From an uncultured Acidobacteriota bacterium (lineage in GTDB: Bacteria; Acidobacteriota; Vicinamibacteria; Vicinamibacterales; CAVVIG01), in the NCBI GenBank assembly GCA_902825985.1, contig CADEDC010000029.1, positions 1-63,909 on the forward strand: DNA of 63,909 nucleotides, given 5' to 3'. The notes beneath the pieces were generated by a model. That model saw nothing but the letters and a program-made list of their open reading frames with translations. It made no database searches and had not been told where the DNA came from. Of the stretch, positions 43,803 to 52,285 are shown one piece after another. Both the position numbers and the translations under genes were made by a program. How positions within the stretch are numbered: position 1 is the stretch's first letter; every line of letters begins with the position of its first letter.

Positions 43803-43860
43803 CGCTGGCCGAGGTGGTGGCGCCCGCCGGTCGCTGCTGGCCGGGGAGCGCCCGGTTTGG

Positions 43861-43866
43861 TACGAT
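43861..43866 (+). promoter_or_regulatory. Possible -10 element for uvrB (TACGAT)
   Basis: TACGAT, 11 nt before the uvrB ATG at 43878, so a very short leader is predicted. No LexA-type palindrome was recognised in the 98-bp region. Confidence 0.4.
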
Positions 43867-43877
43867 GGCGGTTTGCC

Positions 43878-45899
43878 ATGGCCTCCACCTACGACCGCTT
43901 CAGCCTGGTCTCGGATTTCACCCTCGCCGGCGACCAGCCGCGGGCCATCGGCGAGCTCGTCGAGGGGCTGGCGCGGGGCGACAAGGCCCAGACGCTGCTC
44001 GGCGTGACCGGCTCCGGCAAGACCTTCACCATGGCGCAGACCATCGCCCGGGTGAATCGGCCGGCGCTGGTCATGGTGCACAACAAGACCCTGGCGGCAC
44101 AGCTCTACCAGGAATTTCGCCGCTTCTTTCCCGACAATGCCGTCGAGTACTTCGTCAGCTACTACGACTACTACCAGCCCGAGGCCTACGTCCCGGCGAC
44201 CGACTCGTACATCGAGAAGGAAGCGACGATCAACGACGAAATCGACCGGATGCGGCTGTCGGCCACCCGCTCGCTCTTCGAACGCCGCGACGTCATCATC
44301 GTCGCGAGCGTGTCGTGCATCTACGGGCTGGGCTCGCCGGAGGCCTACTACGGCATGCTGTTGCCGCTCGAGCGCGGCCAGCGCATCGCCCGCGACCAGA
44401 TCCTCCGGAAGCTCGTCGAGATGCAGTACGAGCGCAACGATCACGACTTCGGCCGCGGCGCCTTTCGCGTCCGCGGCGACATCGTCGAAGTCTATCCATC
44501 GTACGAAGAGCTCGGCGTCCGCATCGAGCTGTTCGGCGACGAGGTGGACGAGCTGGTGTCGTTCGATCCGCTCACCGGGAAGTCCGGCCGGCGGCACGAC
44601 AAGATCGCCATCTATCCGAAGACGCACTTCGTCGCGCCGCGCGAGCAGACCAAACGGGCGGTCGAGTCGATCAAGGCGGAGCTGGAGGAGCGCCGCGCCT
44701 GTCTCGAACACGAGGGCAAGCTGCTCGAAGCCCAGCGCCTGCACCAGCGGACGATGTTCGACCTCGAGATGATGCGGGAGATCGGCTACTGCCACGGCAT
44801 CGAGAACTACGCCCGGCACCTCACCGGCCGGACCCCGGGCTCGCCGCCGCCGACGCTGCTCGACTACCTGCCGAGTGATGCGTTGATGATCATCGACGAG
44901 AGCCATCAGACGATTCCGCAGATCCGCGGCATGTACTTCGGCGACCGCTCGCGCAAGGAGGTGCTCGTCTCCTACGGGTTCCGCCTGCCGTCGGCGCTCG
45001 ACAACCGGCCGCTGAACTTCGCCGAGTGGGAGGCGCGCGTCGGGCAGCTCGTCTTCGTCTCGGCGACGCCGGGCGCCTACGAGCTGGCGCAGTCGCACGG
45101 CGTCGTCGTCGAGCAGATCATCCGGCCGACCGGCCTCATCGATCCGCCCATCGAGGTGCGCCCGGTGAAGGGTCAGGTGGACGACCTGCTCACGGAGATT
45201 CGCGGCCGCGTCGCGCTCGGCGAGCGGGTCCTGGTGACGACGCTGACGAAGCGGATGGCGGAAGACCTGACCGGCTACTACCAGGAGCTCGGCGTCCGGG
45301 TCCGCTACCTGCATTCCGACATCGAGACCCTCGAGCGGGTGGAAATCCTGCGCGACCTGCGGCGCGGCACGTTCGACGTGCTCGTCGGCATCAACCTCTT
45401 GCGCGAGGGGCTGGATCTGCCCGAGGTGTCGCTGGTCGCCGTCCTCGACGCCGACAAGGAAGGGTTCCTGCGTTCCGGCGGGTCGCTCATCCAGACCTCG
45501 GGGCGCGCTGCGCGAAACGTCAACGGCCGTGTCATCATGTACGCCGATACCGTGACCGCATCGATGCGGACGGCGATCAGCGAGACCGAACGGCGCCGCG
45601 CGATCCAGAGCGCCTACAACGAGGAGCACGGCATCACCCCCCAATCGATCGTCAAGAGCATCGACGCCGTCCTGTCGAGCGTCGCGGAACGCGACTACCT
45701 GACGCCGACGCTGGTCCGCGGCCCGCGCGACCGCTTCACGTCGCAGGCCGAGCTCGATGCCCACATCGGCCGGCTGCAGGACCAGATGAAGGCGGCGGCC
45801 GCCAACCTCGATTTCGAGAAGGCGGCGACGCTCCGCGACGAGATCAAGCAGCTGCGCAACCCCGAACTCGGGGACGCACGGCCGGCGCGGAGGGCCTGA
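43878..45899 (+). CDS. uvrB: Excinuclease ABC subunit B
   Basis: 673 residues. Helicase-like nucleotide excision repair protein. Walker [13 protein letters not shown] near residue 40, beta-hairpin region [23 protein letters not shown] (DE-H box), helicase motifs [14 protein letters not shown] and [17 protein letters not shown], UvrB interaction domain, and the C-terminal UVR motif ([20 protein letters not shown]) that contacts UvrC. Standard length. The mlaE gene starts 6 nt after its stop. Confidence 0.97.
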   Translation: MASTYDRFSLVSDFTLAGDQPRAIGELVEGLARGDKAQTLLGVTGSGKTFTMAQTIARVNRPALVMVHNKTLAAQLYQEFRRFFPDNAVEYFVSYYDYYQPEAYVPATDSYIEKEATINDEIDRMRLSATRSLFERRDVIIVASVSCIYGLGSPEAYYGMLLPLERGQRIARDQILRKLVEMQYERNDHDFGRGAFRVRGDIVEVYPSYEELGVRIELFGDEVDELVSFDPLTGKSGRRHDKIAIYPKTHFVAPREQTKRAVESIKAELEERRACLEHEGKLLEAQRLHQRTMFDLEMMREIGYCHGIENYARHLTGRTPGSPPPTLLDYLPSDALMIIDESHQTIPQIRGMYFGDRSRKEVLVSYGFRLPSALDNRPLNFAEWEARVGQLVFVSATPGAYELAQSHGVVVEQIIRPTGLIDPPIEVRPVKGQVDDLLTEIRGRVALGERVLVTTLTKRMAEDLTGYYQELGVRVRYLHSDIETLERVEILRDLRRGTFDVLVGINLLREGLDLPEVSLVAVLDADKEGFLRSGGSLIQTSGRAARNVNGRVIMYADTVTASMRTAISETERRRAIQSAYNEEHGITPQSIVKSIDAVLSSVAERDYLTPTLVRGPRDRFTSQAELDAHIGRLQDQMKAAAANLDFEKAATLRDEIKQLRNPELGDARPARRA

Positions 45900-45905
45900 C
45901 GCCCG

Positions 45906-46679
45906 GTGTTGTCACTCTTCGAGAGGTGGGCCAAATCGGCGGCGCTCGAGGTGCAGGAGTACGTCCGCCTCACCATGGCGGCGTTCCGCGGCATCGTGAC
46001 GCCGCCGTTCTACCGGCACGACATCGTCGAGCAGTTCGACATCATCGGCGTCGGCTCGCTGACCGTGGTGCTGTTGAGCGGCCTGTTCACCGGCGCGGCG
46101 CTGGCGGCGCAGAGCGGCATGACGCTCGACCAGTTCGGCGCCCGGCCGGTGGTCGGCCGGCTGGTCAGCGCCTCGATGATCAAGGAACTCGGGCCGGTGC
46201 TGACGGCGTTGATGCTCACCGGCCGGATCGGTTCGGGAATCGCCGCCGAGCTCGGCTCGATGATGGTCACCGATCAGATCAACGCGCTGCGCGCGCTCGG
46301 CACCGACCCGGTCCGCAAACTGGTGGTCCCGCGCATTCTGGCCGGCATCTTCATGACGCCGGTGCTGACGGTCATCGCCGACGCGGTCGGCATCACCGGC
46401 GGCTGGGTCGTCGCCCGCTACCAGCTGCAGGTGAACAGCGGCCTCTACTGGTCGTCGGTCGTCAAGGGGCTCTACCTGCAGGACGTCTGGGTCGGGCTCA
46501 TCAAGCCGTTCGTCTTCGGCTTCATCATCGTCACCGTGGCCTGCCACGTCGGCCTGCGCACGTCGGGCGGCACCGCCGGCGTCGGCCGGTCGACGACCCT
46601 GTCGGTCGTCGCCGGGTCGGTGGCGGTGATTGCCGCCGACTATTTCGTCATGCAGATCCTGATCGCGCTCCTCTACTGA
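45906..46679 (+). CDS. mlaE: MlaE family ABC transporter permease
   Basis: 257 residues, GTG start. Five or so membrane helices with the MlaE signature region GSGIAAELGSMMVTDQINALRALGTDPV. It is the permease of a phospholipid transport system that moves lipids between inner and outer membrane. Next comes the ATPase (1 nt) and an MCE substrate-binding protein. No MlaC or MlaB genes are in the operon. Confidence 0.93.
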   Translation: MLSLFERWAKSAALEVQEYVRLTMAAFRGIVTPPFYRHDIVEQFDIIGVGSLTVVLLSGLFTGAALAAQSGMTLDQFGARPVVGRLVSASMIKELGPVLTALMLTGRIGSGIAAELGSMMVTDQINALRALGTDPVRKLVVPRILAGIFMTPVLTVIADAVGITGGWVVARYQLQVNSGLYWSSVVKGLYLQDVWVGLIKPFVFGFIIVTVACHVGLRTSGGTAGVGRSTTLSVVAGSVAVIAADYFVMQILIALLY

Positions 46680-46680
46680 C

Positions 46681-47532
46681 ATGTCCATGCAGGCCCGGGA
46701 GATTGCCGCAGCCAAGACCGCCCTCGATCAGCCGGGGGCGCCGATCGTGCTGTTCGATCACGTGCAGCTGGCGTTCGACGAGCGCGTCGTGCTCCGGGAC
46801 ATGAGCTTCACGCTGCTCAAGGGGCATACGAAGATCATCCTCGGCGCCAGCGGTTCCGGCAAGTCGACCGCGCTCAAGATCATCACCGGGTTGCTGAAGT
46901 CCGACGCCGGTGTCGTCTGGGTCAACGGGCAGCGCGTCGACCAGCTGGGCGAGCGCGAGATGATGTCGGTGCGCGCCGATCTCGGCATGATCTTCCAGGA
47001 GGGTGCCTTGTTCGACTCGCTGACGGTGCGTGAGAACGTCGGCTACAAGCTCTACGAGGAGACCGACATGCCGGTCGACGAGGTCGATCGGCGCGTCGCC
47101 GAGGTGCTCGGCTTCATCGGCCTTGCCGAACAGGTGGACAAGATGCCATCCGAGCTGTCCGGCGGCCAGCGCCGGCGCGTCGCCATCGCCCGGGCGATGG
47201 CCTTCAAGCCGACCATCCTGCTGTACGACGAGGCGACGACCGGGCTCGACCCGATCACCGCGATTACGGTCGACGACGAGATCGTGAAGCTGCGCGACCT
47301 CGAAGGGGTCAGCTCGATCGTCGTCACCCATCAGCTGCGCGATGCGTTCTACGTGGCGACCCACATGGCGGTCCGCGCCGCCGATGGCACGGTCCGCATC
47401 GTCGATGCGACGCCAGAGAAGGAACGGGAGGCGGAGTTCATCATGCTCCGCGAGGGGGTCATCGTGTTCGAGGGCGACGCCGACTCCCTGCGCCGCAGCG
47501 CCGACCCGTACATCCAGACGTTCCTGTCATGA
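46681..47532 (+). CDS. mlaF: MlaF family ABC transporter ATP-binding protein
   Basis: 283 residues. Walker A LGASGSGKSTALKII, Q-loop IFQEGALFDSLTVREN, signature LSGGQRRRVAIARAM, Walker B ILLYDEATTGLDP and H-loop VVTHQLRDAF. It energises lipid transport with MlaE and the MCE protein. The C-terminal 40 residues extend beyond the core as in other MlaF proteins. Its stop overlaps (ATGA) a 40-codon frame leading into mlaD. Confidence 0.94.
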   Translation: MSMQAREIAAAKTALDQPGAPIVLFDHVQLAFDERVVLRDMSFTLLKGHTKIILGASGSGKSTALKIITGLLKSDAGVVWVNGQRVDQLGEREMMSVRADLGMIFQEGALFDSLTVRENVGYKLYEETDMPVDEVDRRVAEVLGFIGLAEQVDKMPSELSGGQRRRVAIARAMAFKPTILLYDEATTGLDPITAITVDDEIVKLRDLEGVSSIVVTHQLRDAFYVATHMAVRAADGTVRIVDATPEKEREAEFIMLREGVIVFEGDADSLRRSADPYIQTFLS

Positions 47533-47651
47533 GCCAATCCATGAATCCGCGTACCCATGCCATCGCTCCGGCGTCGCCCCGGCGTGCCGCGGCGACACGG
47601 AGCTGGTGTCCGCGCACCGGCGCACCGGCGCATCAGAGGGAGGTCGCCTGA
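47529..47651 (+). CDS. Possible 40-residue ORF linking mlaF to mlaD
   Basis: Begins with an ATG overlapping the mlaF stop (ATGA) and ends 1 nt before the mlaD ATG, filling the gap exactly. The product is Arg/Ala/Pro-rich and resembles no family. The geometry would pass ribosomes from mlaF to mlaD. It may be a coupling device or chance in GC-rich DNA. Confidence 0.25.
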   Translation: MSQSMNPRTHAIAPASPRRAAATRSWCPRTGAPAHQREVA

Positions 47652-47652
47652 C

Positions 47653-48693
47653 ATGCCGCGCACCCGTTCGCTCGCCTGGTCTGAGCTGAAGATCGGCGTT
47701 CTGACCATCGCCGCCATCGCCATCGCCGCGCTGCTGATCTTCAGCCTGACCGGGACCAAGGGGTTCCCCTGGCAGCGCTACTCGCTGAAGACGCGCCTCG
47801 GCAACGTCGCCGGGCTGGCGCCCGGGTCGCCGGTGCGGATTGCCGGCGTCGAGGTCGGCAGCGTGACCGAGGTCGAGTTCTCCGGCGAATCCGTCGTCGT
47901 GACCTTCCAGGTGCGCGAGAACTACCGCCCGCTCATCACCTCGAACTCGGTCGCGCGTCTCGGCTCGGTTTCGCTGCTGGGCGAGAGTGCGGTCGACGTG
48001 ACGCCGTCGTCCACCGGCGATCCGATTCCGGACTGGGGCTACGTCCCGCAGGGGAAGGCGGCCGCCGCCCTGGCCGACATGACCGACCAGGCGAGTCAGG
48101 GGATCGGCGAGCTGACCGGCCTGATCACCGACATGCGGAGCGGCAAGGGGACGGTCGGGAAGCTGATGACCGACGACCAGCTGTACGTCGAGTTGAACCG
48201 ATTCGTGACCACCGCCAGCGCGCTGACCGACAACCTCAGGTCGGGGCGCGGGAGCATCGGCAAGCTGCTCAACGACCCGGCGACCGCCAACGCGCTCGAG
48301 GCGACGCTCGCGAACATCGAGACGATGACGCGCCAGATCAACGCCGGTGAGGGCAGCCTCGGCAAGTTGTTGAAGGACGAAAGCTTCTCCCGTTCCCTGA
48401 CGTCCGCGACGACGAATCTCGACGCCCTGGTCGCCGGCATGAACAACGGCGAGGGGACGATCGGCAAGCTGGCCAAGGACCCGGCCCTGTTCAACCGGCT
48501 CAACTCGGTCACCGAGCGGCTCGACACGCTGGTCACCCGCCTCAACGACGGCGAGGGGACCGCAGGACAGTTGCTGAAAGACAAGCAGTTGTATGAGAAC
48601 ATGAACAAGGTGACGAATGAGCTGTCGGCGCTCATTGCCGAGATCACCAAGGACCCGAAGAAGTACCTCAACGTCAAGGTGAGCATCTTCTAA
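47653..48693 (+). CDS. mlaD: MCE (MlaD-type) lipid-binding protein with five 34-residue repeats
   Basis: 346 residues. One N-terminal membrane anchor (about 14-33), an MCE domain (about 42-120; YSLKTRLGNVAGLAPGSPVRIAGVEVGSV), then a long helical region with five copies of G-x-G-[TS]-x-G-[KQ]-L starting at residues 164, 198, 232, 266 and 300: exactly 34 residues apart. The repeats probably form a regular helix-turn rod or channel extending into the periplasm. GGGAGG precedes the ATG at 47653. Substrate is probably phospholipid, by family. Confidence 0.93.
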   Translation: MPRTRSLAWSELKIGVLTIAAIAIAALLIFSLTGTKGFPWQRYSLKTRLGNVAGLAPGSPVRIAGVEVGSVTEVEFSGESVVVTFQVRENYRPLITSNSVARLGSVSLLGESAVDVTPSSTGDPIPDWGYVPQGKAAAALADMTDQASQGIGELTGLITDMRSGKGTVGKLMTDDQLYVELNRFVTTASALTDNLRSGRGSIGKLLNDPATANALEATLANIETMTRQINAGEGSLGKLLKDESFSRSLTSATTNLDALVAGMNNGEGTIGKLAKDPALFNRLNSVTERLDTLVTRLNDGEGTAGQLLKDKQLYENMNKVTNELSALIAEITKDPKKYLNVKVSIF

Positions 48694-48713
48694 GCGTTTT
48701 CGCAGGAGCAGAC

Positions 48714-48989
48714 ATGGCGCGAGATGAGGGCGCAGGCGCGGGCAGCATTCTGCTGGCATTCATTCTTGGGGCAGTGAGCGGAGCCGCCGTCGCCCTGTTG
48801 TACGCGCCCGCCAGCGGCCGTGAAACACGCGAGTTCCTGGGTGAGAAAGCCCGCGAAGGGCGCGACAAGGCGGCCGAGGCCACCGAGCGCGGCCGACAGG
48901 CCATCAGCCAGGGCCGCGAAACGCTCACCCATGCCATCGAGCGGGGGCGCGAAGCCTACCAGCAGGCGCGCGCGCGGGAGAACGCGTGA
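48714..48989 (+). CDS. YtxH domain-containing protein
   Basis: 91 residues. An N-terminal helix (ILLAFILGAVSGAAVALLYAP) with the YtxH-type LLYAPASGRETRE motif, followed by a highly charged, probably coiled-coil tail rich in Arg, Glu and Ala. Family linked to envelope stress in some bacteria, but function is not established. It sits 20 bp after mlaD and overlaps the next gene by 4 nt, so it belongs to the lipid-transport operon. Confidence 0.85.
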   Translation: MARDEGAGAGSILLAFILGAVSGAAVALLYAPASGRETREFLGEKAREGRDKAAEATERGRQAISQGRETLTHAIERGREAYQQARARENA

Positions 48990-49411
48990 ACGACTCGACC
49001 AATACCTGGCTCGGAGTCATCGCGGTGGCCACCCTGCTCATCGCGATCGTGCAGATCGGCGTCCTCGTCGCCGCCGGGCTGCTCGCCCGCCGCGTCGCGA
49101 AGTTGGCCGAGACCCTCGAGCAGCAGATCAAGCCGGTCTTCCAGCATCTCGACACCATCGGTCGCGAAGCGTCGCGCGCCGCCGCCCTGGCCACGGTCCA
49201 GGTGGAGCGCGCCGACCGGCTCTTTGCAGACGTGACCGGCCGCGTCGAGCAGGGCCTCGACCAGGTGCAGTCCGCCATGTCGATTCCAGCGCGCGAGGGC
49301 ATCGCCATTCTGAGTGCCTTCCGGGCCGCGTTCTCGGTCTTCAGGAACCCGCCGCCCGACCCGCGTCGAGGTCGCACGCGCGGCGACGACGAAGACGCTC
49401 TGTTCATCTAG
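48986..49411 (+). CDS. DUF948-like membrane-anchored coiled-coil protein
   Basis: 141 residues. One N-terminal transmembrane helix (about 9-35) followed by an amphipathic helical stretch (KLAETLEQQIKPVFQHLDTIG...) resembling DUF948 proteins, and an acidic/Arg-rich C-terminus. Start overlaps the YtxH stop (ATGA). Such genes often accompany YtxH genes. Function unknown; by context possibly a structural partner of the MCE transporter. Confidence 0.7.
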   Translation: MNDSTNTWLGVIAVATLLIAIVQIGVLVAAGLLARRVAKLAETLEQQIKPVFQHLDTIGREASRAAALATVQVERADRLFADVTGRVEQGLDQVQSAMSIPAREGIAILSAFRAAFSVFRNPPPDPRRGRTRGDDEDALFI

Positions 49412-49648
49412 TCCGCCGCGCGCGGTCTCTGCGACGCGGCTTGCCCGGCGAGGTGGCGGCGCGCCTTCCACGTGCGCCTCCACCCGCGCCTCCCGCCCGC
49501 GGCTCACGCCGCGCGGTCTGCGGTTCCGCTGACGGTCTCGCTCAGCGCTGGCGTGGATGCGCCGTCCCCCCCGACCGGGCTACCGCTCGTCCGGCCGAAC
49601 CGGGTAGAGTCAGACCGTGCAGGCGCTGTCACGCAGCTGGTCGCCCCC

Positions 49649-50845
49649 GTGACGTCGCGCGTCGTCACGCAGCAACCCGGGCTGGCCAGGCTTGCAGACG
49701 CATCGCTTCTGCTGACCGTCGGGGTCGTGGCCCATCTCGTCGTCTGGGCGGTGTGCGTGGCGAGCCCGACCGGTCACACGGGTGACTTCCAACGCTACTG
49801 GGACATTGCCGCCGCGGCAGGGCGACCAGGCCCCGGCATGGCGGTCGAGTATCCGCCCGGTGCGGTGCTGGCCTTCCGGCTCCTGGCCGGTCTCACCGGC
49901 AGCCAGCCCGCATTCTTCCTGGCTGCGCTCGTGCTGAATCTGGCCGCCGACGCCCTGGTGCTCGCGCTGCTCGTGGCCGCGTGGGGGACGGCGGCCGGCG
50001 CCGCCTACCTCGCGATTAGTGTTCCCATAGTGAGCCTGCTGTTCTTCCGCTTCGACCTGTGGCCGGTGGCCGCGGCCACGGCGGCGGTGGTCTGCTGGCA
50101 ACAGCGGCGGTGGCGTGCGAGTGCCGGGCTGCTCGGGATCGGCATCGCCCTGAAGCTGTGGCCGCTGCCGCTGGCGGCACTGTGGCTGGCCGACCGGCGC
50201 TGGCGGCCGCGCGGCGCCATCGCGGCGCTCGGCTGGTTGACGGTCGCGAGTGCCGCTGCCGGGGCCGCGTGGCTGTGGCAGGCCGGCGTCGACGGGCCGC
50301 TTGGCGTCCTGACCTTTCGCGGCGCCACCGGCTGGGGAATCGAAAGCACCGTCGGCAGCGTCTGGCGGCTCGTCGAACCCGATTCCGTCAGGCTGGAGGC
50401 CGGGGCGGTCCGCGTCGGGCGCACCGTGCCGGGCGCGTCGGTCGTCCTGTTCGCGGTCTCGCTGCCGCTGGCCTGCTGGGCCATCTTTCGCGGCGCGGTG
50501 ACGAATCGCGTTGGCACCGGCTGGGTCACGGGACTGGGCACGCTGCTCGCCGGCTCGCCGCTGCTGTCGCCGCAGTTCCTTGGTTGGTTGCTGCCAGGCG
50601 CGGCGATCGCATGGGTCGAAGGCGATCGACGGACGACGCGCTGGCTGGCGGGCCTGGTGGCGGTCACCATCGCCTACCGGATCCTGCATACGATGCAGAT
50701 GCCGGAACTCGTGCTGGTGCGCAACCTGCTTCTCATCGTCATGGTCGGCGACGGCGTTCGGCGCCTGCTACGCGGCTCGGCCACGAAGCCGCGCGAGGAC
50801 CGCCTGGTCGTCCGGTTCGAGGCCGACGACCCACCAGGCGCCTAG
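49649..50845 (+). CDS. GT87/DUF2029-like multi-pass membrane glycosyltransferase
   Basis: About 398 residues from the GTG at 49649; the frame is open upstream to 49472, so the start is uncertain. Some 10-11 hydrophobic segments. Features of polyprenyl-phosphate-dependent mannosyltransferase-like GT87 proteins: an Asp-containing first periplasmic loop (HTGDFQRYWDI), VEYPPGAV and FFRFDLWPV. It probably adds a sugar from a lipid-linked donor on the periplasmic side; the substrate is unknown. It precedes a convergent flippase/GT4 pair and overlaps the flippase tail-to-tail by 78 bp. Confidence 0.7.
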   Translation: MTSRVVTQQPGLARLADASLLLTVGVVAHLVVWAVCVASPTGHTGDFQRYWDIAAAAGRPGPGMAVEYPPGAVLAFRLLAGLTGSQPAFFLAALVLNLAADALVLALLVAAWGTAAGAAYLAISVPIVSLLFFRFDLWPVAAATAAVVCWQQRRWRASAGLLGIGIALKLWPLPLAALWLADRRWRPRGAIAALGWLTVASAAAGAAWLWQAGVDGPLGVLTFRGATGWGIESTVGSVWRLVEPDSVRLEAGAVRVGRTVPGASVVLFAVSLPLACWAIFRGAVTNRVGTGWVTGLGTLLAGSPLLSPQFLGWLLPGAAIAWVEGDRRTTRWLAGLVAVTIAYRILHTMQMPELVLVRNLLLIVMVGDGVRRLLRGSATKPREDRLVVRFEADDPPGA

Positions 50846-52285
50846 GTAGGCGACGATGAAGAGAAGGCCCGCGGCGAGTTCTCCGCCAGGTCCGCTGATG
50901 AGAGCCCGCCCGGCGATCGCCACCGGCAGCGTCGCCAGCGTGAGAATCCACGGACGCCGCAGGGCGCGCCACGGCCAGCGCCAGTGGAGCAGTCTCGTGA
51001 GCTGGAAGCCGCGCAGCACCCCCTGGAGGATGTAGGGCACCAGCATGCCGATCGCCGCACCGAGGGCACCGTAGCGTGGAATCAGCGTCGCGTTGATCGC
51101 GACGGCGGCGGCCAATGCGATCGACGTATTGAGCAGGTTCCAGGCCGGGCGCTCGATCATCAGGATGGTTTCGCCCAGTCCGACGAAAGCGTTGAGCGCA
51201 CAAGCCGCGCCGGCAATCGCCAGCCACGGCGCACCCTCGTCGAAGCCCGGCCCAAACAATCGCAGGATGACGCCGCCCGACACCGCGAGCGTGACGATGG
51301 CCGGCAGGAGGATGGCGAGCATCCACCGGGCGACGAGCCCGTAGCTGGCTTCGGCTGCCGGTCGCTGCCCGCTGGCGAGCTGCTCGGCCAGAACCGGGGT
51401 CAGAATTGGCGTGAACGGCTGGCTCAGTTTCCGCAGTCCGCCGGCGACCTCGACGCAGGCGGCGTAGACCCCGACCGTCTCGAGCGTCACGCCCGGGGCG
51501 CGACCGGCGTACAGGCCGAGCATGATGACGTCGACGCGCATGACGCCGATGTTGAGCAGGTCGTACGCCGCGATGGGCAGCGAGCTGCGAATCAGGTCGG
51601 CGTCGGCCGGCCGCGATCCGCCAGCCGGCGTCGAGACACGATCCGGCGCGCCGTCCGCGTACACCGATCGGGCGAGGCCGACCGCGACCAGCCCCGACGC
51701 CAGCGTGCCGGCGATTGCCGCGACGATCGGGGCCAGCGCGCCGGCGCCGAGTCCAATCGCCAGCAGGAGGGCGGCGACCGTACCGAGGCTCTCCGTCAGG
51801 CCGCGCGAGTAGATGTCGTGGTGCATGACCTTCATCCCGCGCGACAGGCCGTTGCTGACGCGATACAACACGATGCCGGGCACGGCGAGGCACATGAGCG
51901 CCGTGGCGCGCGCCAGGTCCGGTCGAACGGACAGCCAGCGGTCGCTCGTCATCGCCAGGCTGCCGCCAACGACCGCCACGCCGAGGCTGGCGACGGTCGC
52001 GACGATGAGGGCCGTCCGCAGGATGCGCCGGCTGCCGGCCCGATCGCCGAGCGCTTCACGGCGCGCGACGAACGCCATCACGCTGTAGTCAAGTCCCAGG
52101 CTGCCGAACTTGCTCGCGAGGTCGGCAACCGCCCACGCGACCCCGAACGTGCCGAGCACCGCGCCACCGAGCAGCCGGGCGACGAGAAACGTGAAGATCG
52201 CCCGCAGGTTGGAGGTGAGGAAGGCGAGACCGTTGAGCAGCGCGCCGCGCGCCAGCGTGGCTCCCGCGATCGACGACCGGCTCAC
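50768..52285 (-). CDS. Polysaccharide/lipid-linked oligosaccharide flippase (MATE/MOP superfamily, Wzx-like)
   Basis: 505 residues with about 12-14 hydrophobic helices and the usual start ATLARGALLNGLAFLTSNLRAIFTFLVARLLG. It would flip lipid-linked sugars across the inner membrane. Downstream of and overlapping (4 nt) the GT4 gene on the same strand, so the two work together in a surface glycan. The last 26 codons overlap the convergent GT87-like gene. Confidence 0.86.
   Translation of the reverse strand: MSRSSIAGATLARGALLNGLAFLTSNLRAIFTFLVARLLGGAVLGTFGVAWAVADLASKFGSLGLDYSVMAFVARREALGDRAGSRRILRTALIVATVASLGVAVVGGSLAMTSDRWLSVRPDLARATALMCLAVPGIVLYRVSNGLSRGMKVMHHDIYSRGLTESLGTVAALLLAIGLGAGALAPIVAAIAGTLASGLVAVGLARSVYADGAPDRVSTPAGGSRPADADLIRSSLPIAAYDLLNIGVMRVDVIMLGLYAGRAPGVTLETVGVYAACVEVAGGLRKLSQPFTPILTPVLAEQLASGQRPAAEASYGLVARWMLAILLPAIVTLAVSGGVILRLFGPGFDEGAPWLAIAGAACALNAFVGLGETILMIERPAWNLLNTSIALAAAVAINATLIPRYGALGAAIGMLVPYILQGVLRGFQLTRLLHWRWPWRALRRPWILTLATLPVAIAGRALISGPGGELAAGLLFIVAYLGAWWVVGLEPDDQAVLARLRGRAA

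Noticed and set aside
49472..49648. Longer N-terminus of the GT87-like protein
   Set aside because: The extension is Pro/Arg/Ala-rich and not membrane-protein-like; the GTG at 49649 lies just before the first helix. Kept as an uncertainty in the gene entry.
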